This document shows, one piece after another, positions 1 to 8,077 of a stretch of DNA of 64,000 nt. Position 1 is the first letter of the stretch; each line of letters starts with the position of its first letter. The stretch is from JAIBJN01 sp963748205 (GTDB taxonomy: Bacteria > Actinomycetota > Thermoleophilia > Gaiellales > Gaiellaceae). The stretch is from assembly GCA_963748205.1 (NCBI GenBank), contig CAVVIB010000018.1, positions 1-64,000 of the forward strand, in the 5' to 3' direction. The notes beneath the pieces were generated by a model. That model saw only the letters and a program-made list of their open reading frames with translations, did not search any database and was not told the origin of the DNA. The position numbers were made by a program, and so were the translations under genes.

Positions 1-446
1 AACGCGCCGAGCGCCGGGCCGAGGAGGGCGCCGAAGATCGCAGCACCGATGGCCGTGCCGAGCATCTCGCCGCGCCGCTCCTTGGGCGTGCCGGCGACGA
101 GCCAGGCCAGGGCGCCGGCCCAGGAGAAGGCGCTGCCGAAGCCCTGGGCGAGCCGCGCGAGCCCGAGGGTGACGGCGTCTCCCGCGAACCCGAACGCCGT
201 GCTGGCGACCGCCATGAGCAGGAGGCCCGAGAGAACCGCTCGCTTGGGGCCGACCTTCGCGGCGGCTATGCCGCCCGGGATCGCCCCGAGTAGTGCGCCT
301 GCGGCGTAGGCGCCGACGAGGAGTCCGGACTGGCCCTTCGAGAGCCCGAACTCGTCCGCGTAGTGGGGCAGGAGCGGTACGAGCGCCGCGTAGAGGACGG
401 TGTCGACGAGCGTGATCGAGCAGGCAAGGAGGAGCAGGCGGCGCAT
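1..446 (-). CDS. MFS transporter, N-terminal part (runs off the window)
   Basis: Major facilitator superfamily membrane transporter; only the first ~148 residues lie in the window and the 3' end is cut at base 1. Reading the minus strand from the ATG at 444-446 gives a hydrophobic protein starting MRRLLLLACSITLVDTV, with a further membrane segment around LLVGAYAAGALLGAIPGG. This is followed by the loop KVGPKRA, which resembles the conserved MFS loop between helices 2 and 3, and a third segment around LSGLLLMAVAS. The family fits, but the substrate cannot be told (drug or sugar efflux type possible). It is divergent from the NUDIX gene, with only ~36 bp between the two starts. Confidence 0.75.
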   Translation of the reverse strand, partial: MRRLLLLACSITLVDTVLYAALVPLLPHYADEFGLSKGQSGLLVGAYAAGALLGAIPGGIAAAKVGPKRAVLSGLLLMAVASTAFGFAGDAVTLGLARLAQGFGSAFSWAGALAWLVAGTPKERRGEMLGTAIGAAIFGALLGPALGA

Positions 447-482
447 CCAGCTGACGATATCGACGCGGCTAGGCTCTACCGC

Positions 483-918
483 ATGAGGCGCGAGTTCTCG
501 GCCGGCGGCGTGGTCGTGCGCTCTATGCGCGGCAGCCTCTGGGTCGCCGCGATCCGTCCCGGCGGCAAGGACGTCTGGGCGCTTCCGAAAGGGCTCGTCG
601 GGACCGGCGAGAGCCCCGCGGACACGGCAGGGCGCGAGGTGGCGGAGGAGACCGGCGTCGAGGGCCGCCTGGTCACGAAGCTCGGGGACGTCCGCTACGT
701 CTACACGTGGGAGGGCGAGCGCGTGTTCAAGGTCGTGAGCTTCTTCCTCTTCCGCTACCGGCGCGGACGGCTCGGCGACATCCCGCCCGAGCACGCGCAC
801 GAGGTCGACGAGACGCGCTGGCTCCCGCTCGAGGAGGCTCCCCGGCTGCTGGCCTACAAGGGCGAGCGCGAGATGGCCGAGAGAGCGCTGAAGGCCGCTT
901 GTCGAAGAAGCCGTATGA
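483..918 (+). CDS. NUDIX hydrolase (frame break near 897)
   Basis: Hydrolase of nucleoside diphosphates linked to another moiety, of MutT/diadenosine-polyphosphatase type. The complete Nudix box is present: GLVGTGE, seven residues, then REVAEETGV. I start at the ATG at 483 (MRREFSAGGVVV), where homology begins, not at an upstream in-frame ATG. As sequenced the frame runs on into the next gene. Skipping one base near 897 instead gives a tail ALKALVEEAV and a TGA at 916-918, about 144 residues, the usual size for a single NUDIX domain. The as-read tail (CRRSRMMGPPPAPFPL) looks like out-of-frame translation. A true NUDIX-ASCH fusion is the less likely alternative. Confidence 0.8.
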
Positions 919-919
919 T

Positions 920-937
920 GGGGCCGCCTCCGGCCCC
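920..937 (+). terminator. small GC hairpin between NUDIX and ASCH genes
   Basis: The 7-bp perfect stem GGGGCCG / CGGCCCC has a 4-base loop and lies just after the inferred NUDIX stop, before the ATG of the ASCH gene. No T-tract follows. It could be a weak terminator or processing hairpin. Its position supports the two genes being separate. Confidence 0.3.
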
Positions 938-947
938 GTTCCCCCTC

Positions 948-1295
948 ATGTACGCGCTCAACTTCTACTCCCCGATCGTCGCCGACCAGCTGCGCAGCCG
1001 GCGCAAGACGGCCACGATCCGGCTGGGCGACAAGGCCGGGAAGTACAAGAAGGGGATAGTCGTCCAGGTGCTCGTCGGGCAGCGCTACGGGCCGCGCCAG
1101 AAGATCTTCGACGCGGTCATCGACAAGGTCGAGGTGAAGCCGCTCGCCGACTGCTCCCCGCGCGAGATCGCGAAGGACAACCCGGAGATCAAGCGCACCG
1201 AGGACATGGCGAACTTCCTCGGCCAGATCTACAACCGTGACGTGACCGAGGAGTCCACGGTCACGGTCATCCACTTCTCCGAGATCCACTCCTAG
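948..1295 (+). CDS. ASCH-domain protein
   Basis: Small protein of ~115 residues from the ATG at 948 (MYALNFYSPIVADQL). The pattern of N-terminal LNFYSP, RRKTATIRLGDK, then a beta-rich middle (VVQVLVGQRYG, FDAVIDKVEVK) and C-terminal TVTVIHFSEI is that of ASCH domains. These are PUA-like folds proposed to bind RNA, and some members are nucleases or amidohydrolases. It follows the NUDIX gene and ends flush against the GTG of the NmrA-like gene (TAG then GTG), so these genes are probably co-transcribed. The specific function is unknown. In the raw sequence it is in frame with the NUDIX gene, which I attribute to a surplus base near 897. Confidence 0.65.
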   Translation: MYALNFYSPIVADQLRSRRKTATIRLGDKAGKYKKGIVVQVLVGQRYGPRQKIFDAVIDKVEVKPLADCSPREIAKDNPEIKRTEDMANFLGQIYNRDVTEESTVTVIHFSEIHS

Positions 1296-2186
1296 GTGGA
1301 CGTCGTCACCGGCGCCTTCTCCTTCACGGGGAGGTACGTCGCCGCGCGGCTGCTCGAGTCCGGGCGCGAGGTCCGGACGCTGACGCGCCGCCCTCAGTCC
1401 GAGAGCCCGTTCGGGGACCGCGTGCGGGCATTCCCGCTCGACTTCACGGACCCCGGGCCGCTGCGGGGCGCCGACACGCTCTACAACACGTACTGGATTC
1501 GGTACCCGGCCGGGACGACGAGCTTCGAGGACGCGGTGGCCCACAGCGTGGCGCTCTTCGCAGCGGCCAGGGCCGCGGGCGTGCGCCGCGTCGTCCAGCT
1601 GAGCGTCGCCCACGCCTCACCCGAGTCTCCCTACGCGTACTTCCGCGGCAAGGCCGCCGTCGAGGCGGCGCTCGCCGAGTCCGGCATCTCGCACGCAATC
1701 GTCAGGCCCACGCTCGTCTTCGGCGACGGCGAGGTGCTCGTGAACAACATCGCGTGGCTGCTGCGCCGATTGCCCCTGTTCATGCTCCCGCGTGCCGCCT
1801 GCCGGATTCGTCCGATCGCTGCCGAGGACCTCGCGGACCTCTGTGTCGAGGCCGCGCTCGGAGAGGAGGACGTCGCCGTTGACGCCGCCGGGCCGGAGGA
1901 GCTCAGGCTCGAGGAGCTCGTCCGCGCCGTGCGTACCGCGGTCGGAGCGCGTGCCGCCTTGCTCCGCGGAGGGCAGCGGACCATCCTCGCGCTCACCCGC
2001 GGTCTCGGCAAGATGGCTCGCGAGACGCTCCTCACGCCGGAGGAGCTCAGCGCGCTCGCGGACAACCTGCTCACGTCCGCCGAGCCGCCGCGCGGCACGA
2101 AGCGCTTCGCCGACTGGCTGCAGGAGAGCGCACCGGGCCTGGGCAGGCGGCTCGCAACGGGCGATCGGCGCCCGTGGCCGGGCTAG
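1296..2186 (+). CDS. NmrA/SDR-type NAD(P)-binding protein
   Basis: Atypical short-chain dehydrogenase of the NmrA/NAD-dependent epimerase type, 296 residues, starting with GTG immediately after the ASCH stop. The N-terminus VVTGAFSFTGRYVAARLLE carries a variant of the TGxxGxxG dinucleotide-binding loop, followed by a Rossmann strand VRTLTRRP. VVQLSVAHASPESPYAYFRGK has the Y-x3-K of the family. Similar proteins act as NADPH sensors, quinone reductases or complex I assembly-like factors, and the substrate cannot be assigned. The 3' end overlaps the stop of the convergent zinc-ribbon gene by four bases. Confidence 0.75.
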   Translation: MDVVTGAFSFTGRYVAARLLESGREVRTLTRRPQSESPFGDRVRAFPLDFTDPGPLRGADTLYNTYWIRYPAGTTSFEDAVAHSVALFAAARAAGVRRVVQLSVAHASPESPYAYFRGKAAVEAALAESGISHAIVRPTLVFGDGEVLVNNIAWLLRRLPLFMLPRAACRIRPIAAEDLADLCVEAALGEEDVAVDAAGPEELRLEELVRAVRTAVGARAALLRGGQRTILALTRGLGKMARETLLTPEELSALADNLLTSAEPPRGTKRFADWLQESAPGLGRRLATGDRRPWPG

Positions 2187-2466
2187 GACTTCGGCGGCTT
2201 GCGGATGCGGACGCCGAACGCCTCGCTCGGGCCGTAGCCCGCCGCCGCACTCCTCGCACTCGACGGCGAAGGCCGAGGCGATCTTGCGCCGAGCAGGACG
2301 GACACCGGGCGCGCAGCTCGCCCCCGCAGGTCGGGCATGCGGACGGGAGCTCCGCCTCGTCCTCGGCGAAGTACCGCTGGACGTGGCCGCACGCGAGACA
2401 GAAGGCGACCCAGTCGCCGAGCGTCTTGCGGCGCTCCTCGCGAAGCCAGTCTGACGCGCGGCCCAT
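2183..2466 (-). CDS. small double zinc-ribbon protein (two frame breaks)
   Basis: Short protein (~93 residues after correction) that starts MGRASDWLREERRKTLGDW. It carries CLACGH and CPTCGG, then CPSCSA, then CEECGG, i.e. paired CxxC knuckles of zinc-ribbon type. The N-terminal half reads in the frame of the ATG at 2464-2466. The middle (KIASAFAVECEECGG) needs a one-base skip near 2286, and the tail (YGPSEAFGVRIRKPPKS, stop at 2183) needs another near 2240. Both are +1 events. It is divergent from the E1alpha gene with 34 bp between starts. The function is unknown, perhaps nucleic-acid or protein binding. Confidence 0.6.
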
Positions 2467-2500
2467 GGCCTCACCCTAGACGCTAGAGTTCGACCCGCGA

Positions 2501-3547
2501 ATGGCGATCGCCAGGGAAGCAGAACCGGTCGGCTCGCTCACAGAGGTCAAGGAGTTCGGCCTCGATCGCGAGGACCTTCTCGGCATCTACCGCCACCTCT
2601 TGACGACCCGCGGGATCGAGGAGCGGGGCCACATCCTCTACAAGCAGGGGAAGATCCCGGGCAGCTTCTACACGGGCCGCGGGAACGAGGCCTCCGCCGT
2701 CGGCGTCGCCACCGCGATGGGGCCCGACGACGTGGGGACGCCGCTGCACCGGGACATGGGGGTCCACGTCGTGCGCGGGGTCGAGCCCTGGCGGGTTTTC
2801 TCCCAGTTCATGGGCCGCATGGACGGCCCGACGAAGGGCAAGGACGGCAACGTCCACATGGCCGACGACCGGCTCGGGCTCATCGCCATGGTCAGCCACC
2901 TGCCGGCCATGCTCCCCGTCGCCGTCGGCTGCGCGCTCGCCTTCCGGATCCGGGAGGAGAAGCGCGTCGCGCTCGGCTGGTTCGGCGAGGGCGCGTCGGC
3001 CCGCGGCGACACGCACGAGTCGATGAACCTCGCCGGGGTGCGCCGCCTGCCCGTCGTCTTCATCTGCGACAACAACCAGTGGGCGTACTCGACGCCGAGC
3101 CATCTCGAGTTCGCGATCGAGCACATCGCCGACCGCGCCAAGGCCTACGGCTTCGAGGGCGTGGTCGTCGACGGCACCGACGTCCTCGCCGTCCACCGCG
3201 AGGCCAAGAAGGCGATCGAGAAGGCGCGCGAGGGCGGCGGCCCGACGCTGATCGAGTGCCTCACCCTCCGCATGGAGGGACACGCGGTCCACGACGATGC
3301 CTTCTACGTCCCGAAGGAGATGTTCGAGGAGTGGGCGAAGCGCGACCCGATCGAGCGCTTCCGCACCTGGCTGCGCGAGAACGCCGAGTTCACGGACGAG
3401 GAAGAGGAGGAGATCCGCGGCGAGGTGAAGAAGCTCCTGAACGACGCGGTCAAGCGCGCCGACGAGAGCCCGATCCCCGAGGCCTCCACGCTCCTCGACG
3501 GCGTCTTCGCGACGCCCGAGGACCTCGATACCCCGCACCACAAGTAA
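2501..3547 (+). CDS. 2-oxoacid dehydrogenase E1 component, alpha subunit
   Basis: Thiamine-diphosphate-dependent decarboxylase subunit of a pyruvate, branched-chain or acetoin dehydrogenase complex, 348 residues. The ThDP/Mg binding region is visible as GEGASARGDTHESMNLA followed by CDNNQWAYSTP. The GSFYTGRGNEA and TPLHRDMG segments are typical of E1alpha. It overlaps E1beta by one base (TAATG), and E2 follows, so the three genes form a translationally coupled operon. Sequence alone does not separate pyruvate from branched-chain specificity. The lipoate genes downstream fit any lipoyl complex. No clear E3 gene sits next to it. Confidence 0.9.
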   Translation: MAIAREAEPVGSLTEVKEFGLDREDLLGIYRHLLTTRGIEERGHILYKQGKIPGSFYTGRGNEASAVGVATAMGPDDVGTPLHRDMGVHVVRGVEPWRVFSQFMGRMDGPTKGKDGNVHMADDRLGLIAMVSHLPAMLPVAVGCALAFRIREEKRVALGWFGEGASARGDTHESMNLAGVRRLPVVFICDNNQWAYSTPSHLEFAIEHIADRAKAYGFEGVVVDGTDVLAVHREAKKAIEKAREGGGPTLIECLTLRMEGHAVHDDAFYVPKEMFEEWAKRDPIERFRTWLRENAEFTDEEEEEIRGEVKKLLNDAVKRADESPIPEASTLLDGVFATPEDLDTPHHK

Positions 3548-4524
3548 TGGCTGAAAAGACCTATTTGCAGGCGATCTCGGACGGGCTTCGCCAGGAGATG
3601 CGGCGCGACAAGCGCGTCTTCGTGATCGGCGAGGACGTCGGCGTCTACGGCGGGGCCTTCAAGGTCACGCAGGGCTTCCAGGAGGAGTTCGGCCCGTGGC
3701 GGGTCATCGACGCGCCGCTCGCCGAGACCGCCATCGTGGGCGGCTGCACCGGCGCGGCGATCATGGGCATGCGCCCGGTGGCCGAGATGCAGTTCGCCGA
3801 CTTCGTCTCGTGCGCGTGGGACCACATCGTCACCGTCGCCGCCAAGCAGCGCTACCGCGCGGGCACGCCGGTGCCGATCGTCGTCCGCTGCCCCTCCGGA
3901 GGCGGCTTCTCGGGCGGCCCGTTCCACTCGCAGAACCCCGAGTCGAGCTTCGCGCACATCCCGGGCCTCAAGGTCGTCTGCCCGGCGACGCCGGAGGACG
4001 CAAAGGGCCTCCTCGTCTCCGCCATCGACGACCCGAACCCGGTCCTCTACTTCGAGCACAAGCACCTCTACCGGCGCATCAAGGCGGACGTCCCGGATGA
4101 CCGCTACCTGACCCCGTTCGGAGAGGCGCGCCTGCACCGCGAGGGCGACGACATCACGCTCGTCACCTGGGGCGCCATGGTCTACACGGCCTCCGAGGCC
4201 GCCGACCAGGTGGCCGAGGAGGACGGGACCTCGGTCGAGATCCTCGACCTCCGCACGATCATCCCGTGGGACCGCAAGGCCGTGCTCGAGTCGGTCGAGA
4301 AGACGTCCAAGGTGATCGTGCTCCACGAGGACACGCACACGGGCGGCTTCGGCGGCGAGATCGCAGCGACGATCGGCGAGGAGGCGTTCGAGCACCTCGA
4401 CGCCCCGGTCAAGCGCATCACCGCGCCGGACTCGCCGGTCCCGTTCGCACCGTCGCTCGAGAAGGCGTTCATCCCGCAGGTCGACGACGTGGTGGCGGGC
4501 ATCAAGGAGCTCGCGGCGTACTGA
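3547..4524 (+). CDS. 2-oxoacid dehydrogenase E1 component, beta subunit
   Basis: Transketolase-like beta subunit that pairs with E1alpha to form the alpha2beta2 ThDP enzyme, 325 residues from the ATG in the TAATG overlap. Characteristic segments are VFVIGEDVGVYGGAF near the N-terminus, the ThDP-side FADFVSCAWDHIV, PSGGGFSGGPFHSQ, and the C-terminal transketolase domain LDLRTIIPWD / LHEDTHTGGFGGEIA. An in-frame ATG-less extension upstream lies inside E1alpha and is not credible. The stop overlaps the E2 start (TGATG). Confidence 0.92.
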   Translation: MAEKTYLQAISDGLRQEMRRDKRVFVIGEDVGVYGGAFKVTQGFQEEFGPWRVIDAPLAETAIVGGCTGAAIMGMRPVAEMQFADFVSCAWDHIVTVAAKQRYRAGTPVPIVVRCPSGGGFSGGPFHSQNPESSFAHIPGLKVVCPATPEDAKGLLVSAIDDPNPVLYFEHKHLYRRIKADVPDDRYLTPFGEARLHREGDDITLVTWGAMVYTASEAADQVAEEDGTSVEILDLRTIIPWDRKAVLESVEKTSKVIVLHEDTHTGGFGGEIAATIGEEAFEHLDAPVKRITAPDSPVPFAPSLEKAFIPQVDDVVAGIKELAAY

Positions 4525-5975
4525 TGGCCACCGGGACTCTCGTCGACGTCGTCATGCCCCAGATGGGCGTCTCGGTGTCGGAGGGAACGATCACGAAGTG
4601 GGCGAAGTCCGAGGGCGAGGCCATCGAGGCCGACGAGACGCTCCTCGAGATCTCGACCGACAAGGTCGACACCGAGGTGCCGAGCCCGGCGACCGGCGTC
4701 GTCCAGCAGATCCTCGTGCAGGAGGGTGAGACCGTCGCCGTCGGGACGAAGCTCGCCGTGATCGCGCCAGAGGGCGCAGAGGTGGCCGCTCCGGCCGAGA
4801 CGCCGGCCCCGGAGGCCGAGGCTCCCGCCGAGGAAGCGGCGCCCGAGCCCGCGACGCAGGAGGCGGCCGCCGAGAGCGCCGCCGCGTCGGGCGCCGAGGG
4901 CGAGACGCCGTCGGCCGAGCAGCCGGCCGCCCCGCCTGAGCCGCCCCCGGCCGAGCCGCCGAAGCCCGCTCCGCTCCCGGCCGAGCGCGAGGACGGGCAG
5001 GCAAACGGCGCCCGCTTCGTCTCGCCGGTCGTCGCCCGCATCGCCGCGGAGCACAACGTGGACGTCTCGCAGGTCTCGGGCACGGGCCGCGGCGGGCGGG
5101 TCACGAAGAAGGACATCCTGAGCTTCATCGAGTCCGGCGGCGCAGCCGCGCCTGCTGAAGCGCCCGGCGGCGCCCGCTGCTCCGGCCGCACCGCGCACCG
5201 GCCAGCGCCGCTGCTCCGGCGGCGCCCCGCGCCCGCTCCGGCGCCGGCTGCCGAGCCCCAGGAAGGCGAGACCGTCGAGGCGATGTCGGCCATGCGACGC
5301 GGCATCGCCGAGCACATGCGCCGCTCGCTCGACACGTCCGCGCACGTCACGAGCTCGATCGAGGTCGACATGTCGAGGGTGGCCGCGATCCGCCAGAAGC
5401 TCAAGAAGGAGTACCAGGCGGCGTACGGCGTCAACCCGACCTACCTGGCCTTCGTCGCGCGCGCGGCCGTGGAGACGCTGAAGGACTACCCGTGGATCAA
5501 CGGCGAGCTGCGCGGCGACTCGATCGTGACCCGGCCCTTCGTCAACGTCGGGTTCGCCGTCGAGCTCGCCGACGGGAAGGGCCTCATCGTCCCGGTCGTG
5601 AAGAACGCCGAGACGCTCAACCTGCTCGGGATGGCCAAGGCGATCGCGGACATCGCCGCCCGCGCCCGCGAGAAGAAGCTCCTCCCGGACGACGTCCAGG
5701 GCGGCACCTTCACGATCACGAACCCGGGCGGGTACGGCACCTTCCACGGCACGCCCGTGATCAGCCAACCGCAGGCGGGCATCCTCGGGACCTACGCGGT
5801 CGTCAAGCGTCCGTGGGTCGTGCAGGACGAGATGGGCGAGGACGTCATCGCCATCCGCTCGATCATGAACCTGACGCTCACGTACGACCACCGCCTCGTC
5901 GACGGCGCCCTGGCCGGCCGCTTCCTGCGCGACCTGCGCGAGCGGCTCCAGACCTGGGGCGAGTCGGACTACTAG
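4524..5975 (+). CDS. 2-oxoacid dehydrogenase E2, dihydrolipoamide acyltransferase
   Basis: Core acyltransferase, 483 residues. Domains in order: a lipoyl domain (residues ~1-80) with the lipoyl-lysine in EISTDKVDTEVPSP (Lys ~47), a long Ala/Pro/Glu-rich linker, a peripheral subunit-binding domain (FVSPVVARIAAEHNV, GTGRGGRVTKKDI), a second linker, and the catalytic domain ending with the active-site YDHRLVDG motif. The second linker (bases ~5160-5230) reads ARCSGRTAHRPAPLLRRR, out of character for an Ala-Pro hinge. Switching frame by +1 three times restores Ala/Pro throughout, so three surplus bases may be hidden here without net frame loss. LipB and LipA downstream would modify this protein. 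Confidence 0.92.
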   Translation: MATGTLVDVVMPQMGVSVSEGTITKWAKSEGEAIEADETLLEISTDKVDTEVPSPATGVVQQILVQEGETVAVGTKLAVIAPEGAEVAAPAETPAPEAEAPAEEAAPEPATQEAAAESAAASGAEGETPSAEQPAAPPEPPPAEPPKPAPLPAEREDGQANGARFVSPVVARIAAEHNVDVSQVSGTGRGGRVTKKDILSFIESGGAAAPAEAPGGARCSGRTAHRPAPLLRRRPAPAPAPAAEPQEGETVEAMSAMRRGIAEHMRRSLDTSAHVTSSIEVDMSRVAAIRQKLKKEYQAAYGVNPTYLAFVARAAVETLKDYPWINGELRGDSIVTRPFVNVGFAVELADGKGLIVPVVKNAETLNLLGMAKAIADIAARAREKKLLPDDVQGGTFTITNPGGYGTFHGTPVISQPQAGILGTYAVVKRPWVVQDEMGEDVIAIRSIMNLTLTYDHRLVDGALAGRFLRDLRERLQTWGESDY

Positions 5976-6017
5976 CCCGACTCTCGCGGCAAAGGTCGCA
6001 TCGTCCCTTGCAGACAC

Positions 6018-6163
6018 GTCAGGGGTCTGACCCCGGACGCGTCCAGAGCGGACCGCCACGCATGGCGCTTGGCCTGGCGCCGCAGCGACACGGCCAGTTC
6101 GAAATCCACAGGACCGGCAGCGTCTCATCGTCTCACTCGGCCATGTCAGGGGTCAGACCCCGG
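6018..6163. repeat. inverted pair of REP-like GGGGTCWGACCCC palindromes
   Basis: Between E2 and lipB lie two near-identical copies: GTCAGGGGTCTGACCCCGG (from 6018) and GTCAGGGGTCAGACCCCGG (from 6145). Each core of 13 bases is a palindrome around one central base. The central T in one copy and A in the other make them inverted copies, ~125 bp apart. No transposase is present. The arrangement resembles extragenic palindromes mobilised in trans by REP-associated tyrosine transposases (inference). The 230-bp gap holds nothing else that I can recognise. Confidence 0.6.
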
Positions 6164-6207
6164 CCGTGGCCGCCGGGGACAAGGGCCGGGCGACTAGGCT
6201 TTGAGGC

Positions 6208-6984
6208 GTGAGGCGCGGCGCGTATCTCCTCAACCTCGGCTCGACGCCGTACGGCGAGGCGTGGGAGCTCCAGCGCGCGCTGGCGGCCGGGGTGTCGCAG
6301 GGGGCGATCCCGGACACGGTGATCCTCCTGGAGCACACGCCGGTGATCACGCTCGGGCGCCGGACGGACGAGGGCGCGGAGCTCCACGTGCCCGAGGGCG
6401 CTGCGGTCGAGATCGTCGAGACCGACCGCGGGGGGAAGTCGACCTTCCACGGGCCCGGGCAGCTCGTCTGCTACCCGATCCTCGACCTCAACCGCCACGG
6501 CCGCGACGTCAAGCGCTACGTGCGCGACCTGGAGGAGGCGCTCATCCGCACAGTCGCCTCCTTCGAGCTCGAAGCCACCCGGATCGAGGGCCTGACCGGC
6601 GTCTGGCTCGAGCGCCCGCCGCGCAAGATCGCCTCCATCGGCGTCCACGTCTCGCGCTGGGTGACGACGCACGGCTACGCGCTCAACGTCGACCTCGACC
6701 CGGCGCCGTTCACCGAGTGGATCACCGCCTGCGGCCTCGAGGACGCAGCCTTCACGACCATGGCGCGGGAGCTCGACCGCCCGCTCACGCTGGACGACGT
6801 CCGCCCCGCGGCCGCCGAGGCGATCGGCGAGGTCTTCGACCTCGCGCTGGAGGAGCTGCCGGCCGAGGAGGGAACCGGTCTCTGGCCCCAGCCGGTGCAC
6901 GAGAAGATCTCGGCCAAGCCGACGACGCAAGCAACGCGATCCGGAGAGGCAATCGGAGTTGAACAAGTCGCTGCCGGTAGCTGA
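6208..6984 (+). CDS. lipB: octanoyltransferase LipB
   Basis: Transfers octanoyl from octanoyl-ACP to lipoyl domains, the first step of lipoate synthesis. 258 residues from GTG. Family motifs: LLEHTPVITLGRR, the GGKSTFHGPGQLVCYPI block, KIASIGVHVSRWVTTHGYALNV, and the catalytic-cysteine region ITACGLEDAAFTTM. The 3' end overlaps the TTG start of lipA by 26 bases, indicating coupled expression. The C-terminal ~30 residues (after LALEELP) extend beyond the usual LipB core and are low in conserved features. Confidence 0.93.
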   Translation: MRRGAYLLNLGSTPYGEAWELQRALAAGVSQGAIPDTVILLEHTPVITLGRRTDEGAELHVPEGAAVEIVETDRGGKSTFHGPGQLVCYPILDLNRHGRDVKRYVRDLEEALIRTVASFELEATRIEGLTGVWLERPPRKIASIGVHVSRWVTTHGYALNVDLDPAPFTEWITACGLEDAAFTTMARELDRPLTLDDVRPAAAEAIGEVFDLALEELPAEEGTGLWPQPVHEKISAKPTTQATRSGEAIGVEQVAAGS

Positions 6985-7879
6985 GCGGCCTCGCCGCCCC
7001 GAGTGGATGAAGGTCCGCGCCCCGAGCGCGGACGGGCGCTACTTCGAGCTGCGCGACCTGCTGCACGGCCAGAAGCTGACCACGATCTGCGAGGAGGCGC
7101 GCTGCCCCAACATCGCCGAGTGCTGGGGGCGGGGCACGGCGACGTTCCAGATCCTCGGCGACACGTGCACGCGCGCGTGCCGCTACTGCTACGTCCACTC
7201 GGGCAAGCCGGGCTCGCCGCCCGACCCGCTCGAGCCGCTCCGCCTGGCGCAGGCCGCCTCGCAGATGGGCCTCAAGCACGTCGTCGTCACCTCGGTCGAC
7301 CGCGACGACGTCCCCGACCGAGGCGCCGGCCACTACGCGGCCACGATCCGGGCGCTGAAGAGCAAGCTTCCCGAGGCGTCGGTCGAGGTCCTGACGCCGG
7401 ACTTCCTCGGCGTCGAGGAGGAGGCGCTCGCGACCGTGCTCGCCGAGCGGCCCGAGGTCTTCAACCACAACATCGAGACGGTCCGCCGCCTCCACCGCCG
7501 GATGCGCGGCGCCAAGGCCGACTACGACAAGGCGCTCTGGCTCCTCCGCCGGGCGAAGGAGCTGGCCGACTATCCCGTCCTGACGAAGTCGGGGATCATC
7601 GTGGGGCTCGGCGAGACGAACGACGAGGTCGTGGAGACCATGCGCGACCTGCGCGAGCACGGCGTCGACGTCGTCACGATCGGCCAGTACCTCCAGCCGT
7701 CCTCACGGCACGCGGCGATCGACCGTTGGGTGCATCCCGACGAGTTCCGCTGGTTCCGCGAGCAGGGCGAGGCGATGGGCTTCGGGTCCGTCTTCTCGGG
7801 CCCGCTCGTGCGCTCGTCCTATCGAGCCGACGAGCAGCGGCACGCGGCCGAGACCGGCCGCGGCGCGGTCGCCTACTAG
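6959..7879 (+). CDS. lipA: lipoyl synthase LipA
   Basis: Radical-SAM enzyme inserting two sulfurs into the octanoyl chain on E2 and related proteins. 306 residues from a TTG start inside lipB; the ATG at 7006 (MKVRAP) is an alternative. The auxiliary-cluster ligands CEEARCPNIAEC (C-x4-C-x5-C) are present. So are the radical-SAM motif CTRACRYC (C-x3-C-x2-C) and the C-terminal RSSY motif of LipA. GLGETNDEVVETM is also typical of the family. A strong hairpin 24 bases after the stop terminates the unit. Confidence 0.95.
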   Translation: MNKSLPVAERPRRPEWMKVRAPSADGRYFELRDLLHGQKLTTICEEARCPNIAECWGRGTATFQILGDTCTRACRYCYVHSGKPGSPPDPLEPLRLAQAASQMGLKHVVVTSVDRDDVPDRGAGHYAATIRALKSKLPEASVEVLTPDFLGVEEEALATVLAERPEVFNHNIETVRRLHRRMRGAKADYDKALWLLRRAKELADYPVLTKSGIIVGLGETNDEVVETMRDLREHGVDVVTIGQYLQPSSRHAAIDRWVHPDEFRWFREQGEAMGFGSVFSGPLVRSSYRADEQRHAAETGRGAVAY

Positions 7880-7902
7880 CGGTCGGTCCCCCAGAGACGG
7901 AG

Positions 7903-7924
7903 GGAGCCGCCCGATGGCGGCTCC
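7903..7924. terminator. terminator hairpin after lipA
   Basis: A 9-bp perfect stem GGAGCCGCC / GGCGGCTCC with a CGAT loop lies 24 bases after the lipA stop. It sits between lipA and the convergent fumC, so it may act in both directions, although the nearest fumC end is ~150 bp away. There is no long T-tract, as is common in high-GC actinobacteria. Confidence 0.6.
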
Positions 7925-8077
7925 TCTCACGCGGCTCTCCCCCCAACTGTCGACCGGGAGGTCGCGGAGGGCGATCTCATCGCCCCTACGTGAGAGTTCT
8001 CCCCTCGCGGCGTCCCGGAGCGCGTGGGTTCCATGGAGTTAATGACACTAAAGCGAGCCTGTCAAGCCCGGTTTCGC

